Shown: piece by piece, positions 5,230 through 5,259 of the stretch
Numbering within the stretch: the stretch's first letter is position 1
How the letters are laid out: each line of letters opens with the position of its first letter
DNA from: Candidatus Nomurabacteria bacterium
Lineage (GTDB): Bacteria > Patescibacteriota > Minisyncoccia > Phycocordibacterales > Phycocordibacteraceae
Direction of reading: 5' to 3'
NCBI GenBank assembly: GCA_943355045.1
Contig: CALRDY010000039.1
Location: 1 to 5,259, forward strand
Length of the DNA: 5,259 nt
The notes under the pieces: model-generated
Told to the model about the DNA's origin: nothing
Database searches by the model: none
Seen by the model: the letters and a program-made list of their open reading frames with translations, nothing else
Position numbers and translations under genes: made by a program

Positions 5230-5243
5230 ACGTAAAATGTACC
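5230..5243. promoter_or_regulatory. Divergent, overlapping -10 boxes upstream of the beta-CASP gene
   Basis: On the minus strand TACATT (5241-5236) lies six bases before the ATG at 5229, so the predicted transcript start is the A of that ATG. On the plus strand TAAAAT (5233-5238) lies five bases before an ATG at 5244. Both point to leaderless or nearly leaderless transcripts and no Shine-Dalgarno sequence is present. The -35 region for the minus direction falls at or beyond the window edge. Confidence 0.5.
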
Positions 5244-5259
5244 ATGGCCGCGGAAAAAA
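5244..5259 (+). CDS. Possible start of a divergent gene, running out of the window
   Basis: An ATG at 5244 opens M-A-A-E-K before the sequence ends. Its only support is the position: TAAAAT five bases upstream and a divergent layout like that at 400-419. With five codons visible, no function or family can be given, and the ATG may be chance. Confidence 0.3.

Noticed and set aside
3919..5235. Plus-strand and alternative minus-strand frames within the beta-CASP gene.
   Set aside because: The beta-CASP frame carries all the ordered motifs, and the others have biased Arg/Ser/Pro-rich compositions typical of shifted frames.
1..5259. CRISPR array, insertion sequence, tRNA or attachment site.
   Set aside because: No spaced direct repeats, transposase motifs, terminal inverted repeats or tRNA cloverleaf were seen on either strand.

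Overview
This window reads as compact bacterial chromosome, about 55% GC by eye, with very short intergenic gaps and no mobile element, tRNA, rRNA or CRISPR. The infC-rpmI-rplT block proves it is bacterial. UGA is used as a stop (ends of the PLD and beta-CASP genes), so the UGA=Gly codes of Gracilibacteria/SR1 do not apply. The lack of Shine-Dalgarno sequences at most starts, the -10 boxes placed so that transcription would begin at the start codon, and the gene mix (PLD nuclease with OB fold, CPSF-like beta-CASP protein, DUF1653, GH130-like propeller) suggest a candidate-phyla-radiation bacterium, perhaps of Parcubacteria type. That placement is an inference, not shown by a marker tree.

Layout. 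Bases 1-399 (minus) hold the N-terminal part of a DEDD-type 3'-5' exonuclease, cut by the window edge. A 20-bp gap with a centred palindromic -10 element separates it from a divergent plus-strand gene (420-1328) for an exported or membrane-anchored single-HKD phospholipase-D-type nuclease with a C-terminal OB fold. A short promoter then leads into the translation operon infC (1390-1956), rpmI (1943-2137) and rplT (2163-2510). A strong two-way terminator (2511-2551) sits between rplT and a convergent minus-strand operon. In order of transcription that operon is a beta-CASP metallo-beta-lactamase-fold nuclease (3838-5229), a GH130-like five-bladed propeller protein (2796-3818) and a small DUF1653 protein (2562-2780). 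A second divergent start region lies at 5230-5243, and a plus-strand gene probably begins at 5244 and runs out of the window.

How it fits together. The infC operon supplies initiation factor IF3 and two large-subunit proteins. The two left-hand genes are both predicted nucleic-acid-degrading enzymes, one cytoplasmic and one probably extracytoplasmic. The right-hand operon joins a probable RNA or DNA nuclease to a carbohydrate-enzyme-like protein and a small protein of unknown role, with no obvious common pathway.

The points most worth following are (1) leaderless-type promoters whose -10 box lies exactly six bases before the ATG, including a perfectly symmetric divergent pair, and (2) a beta-CASP protein whose motif C histidine is replaced by isoleucine.
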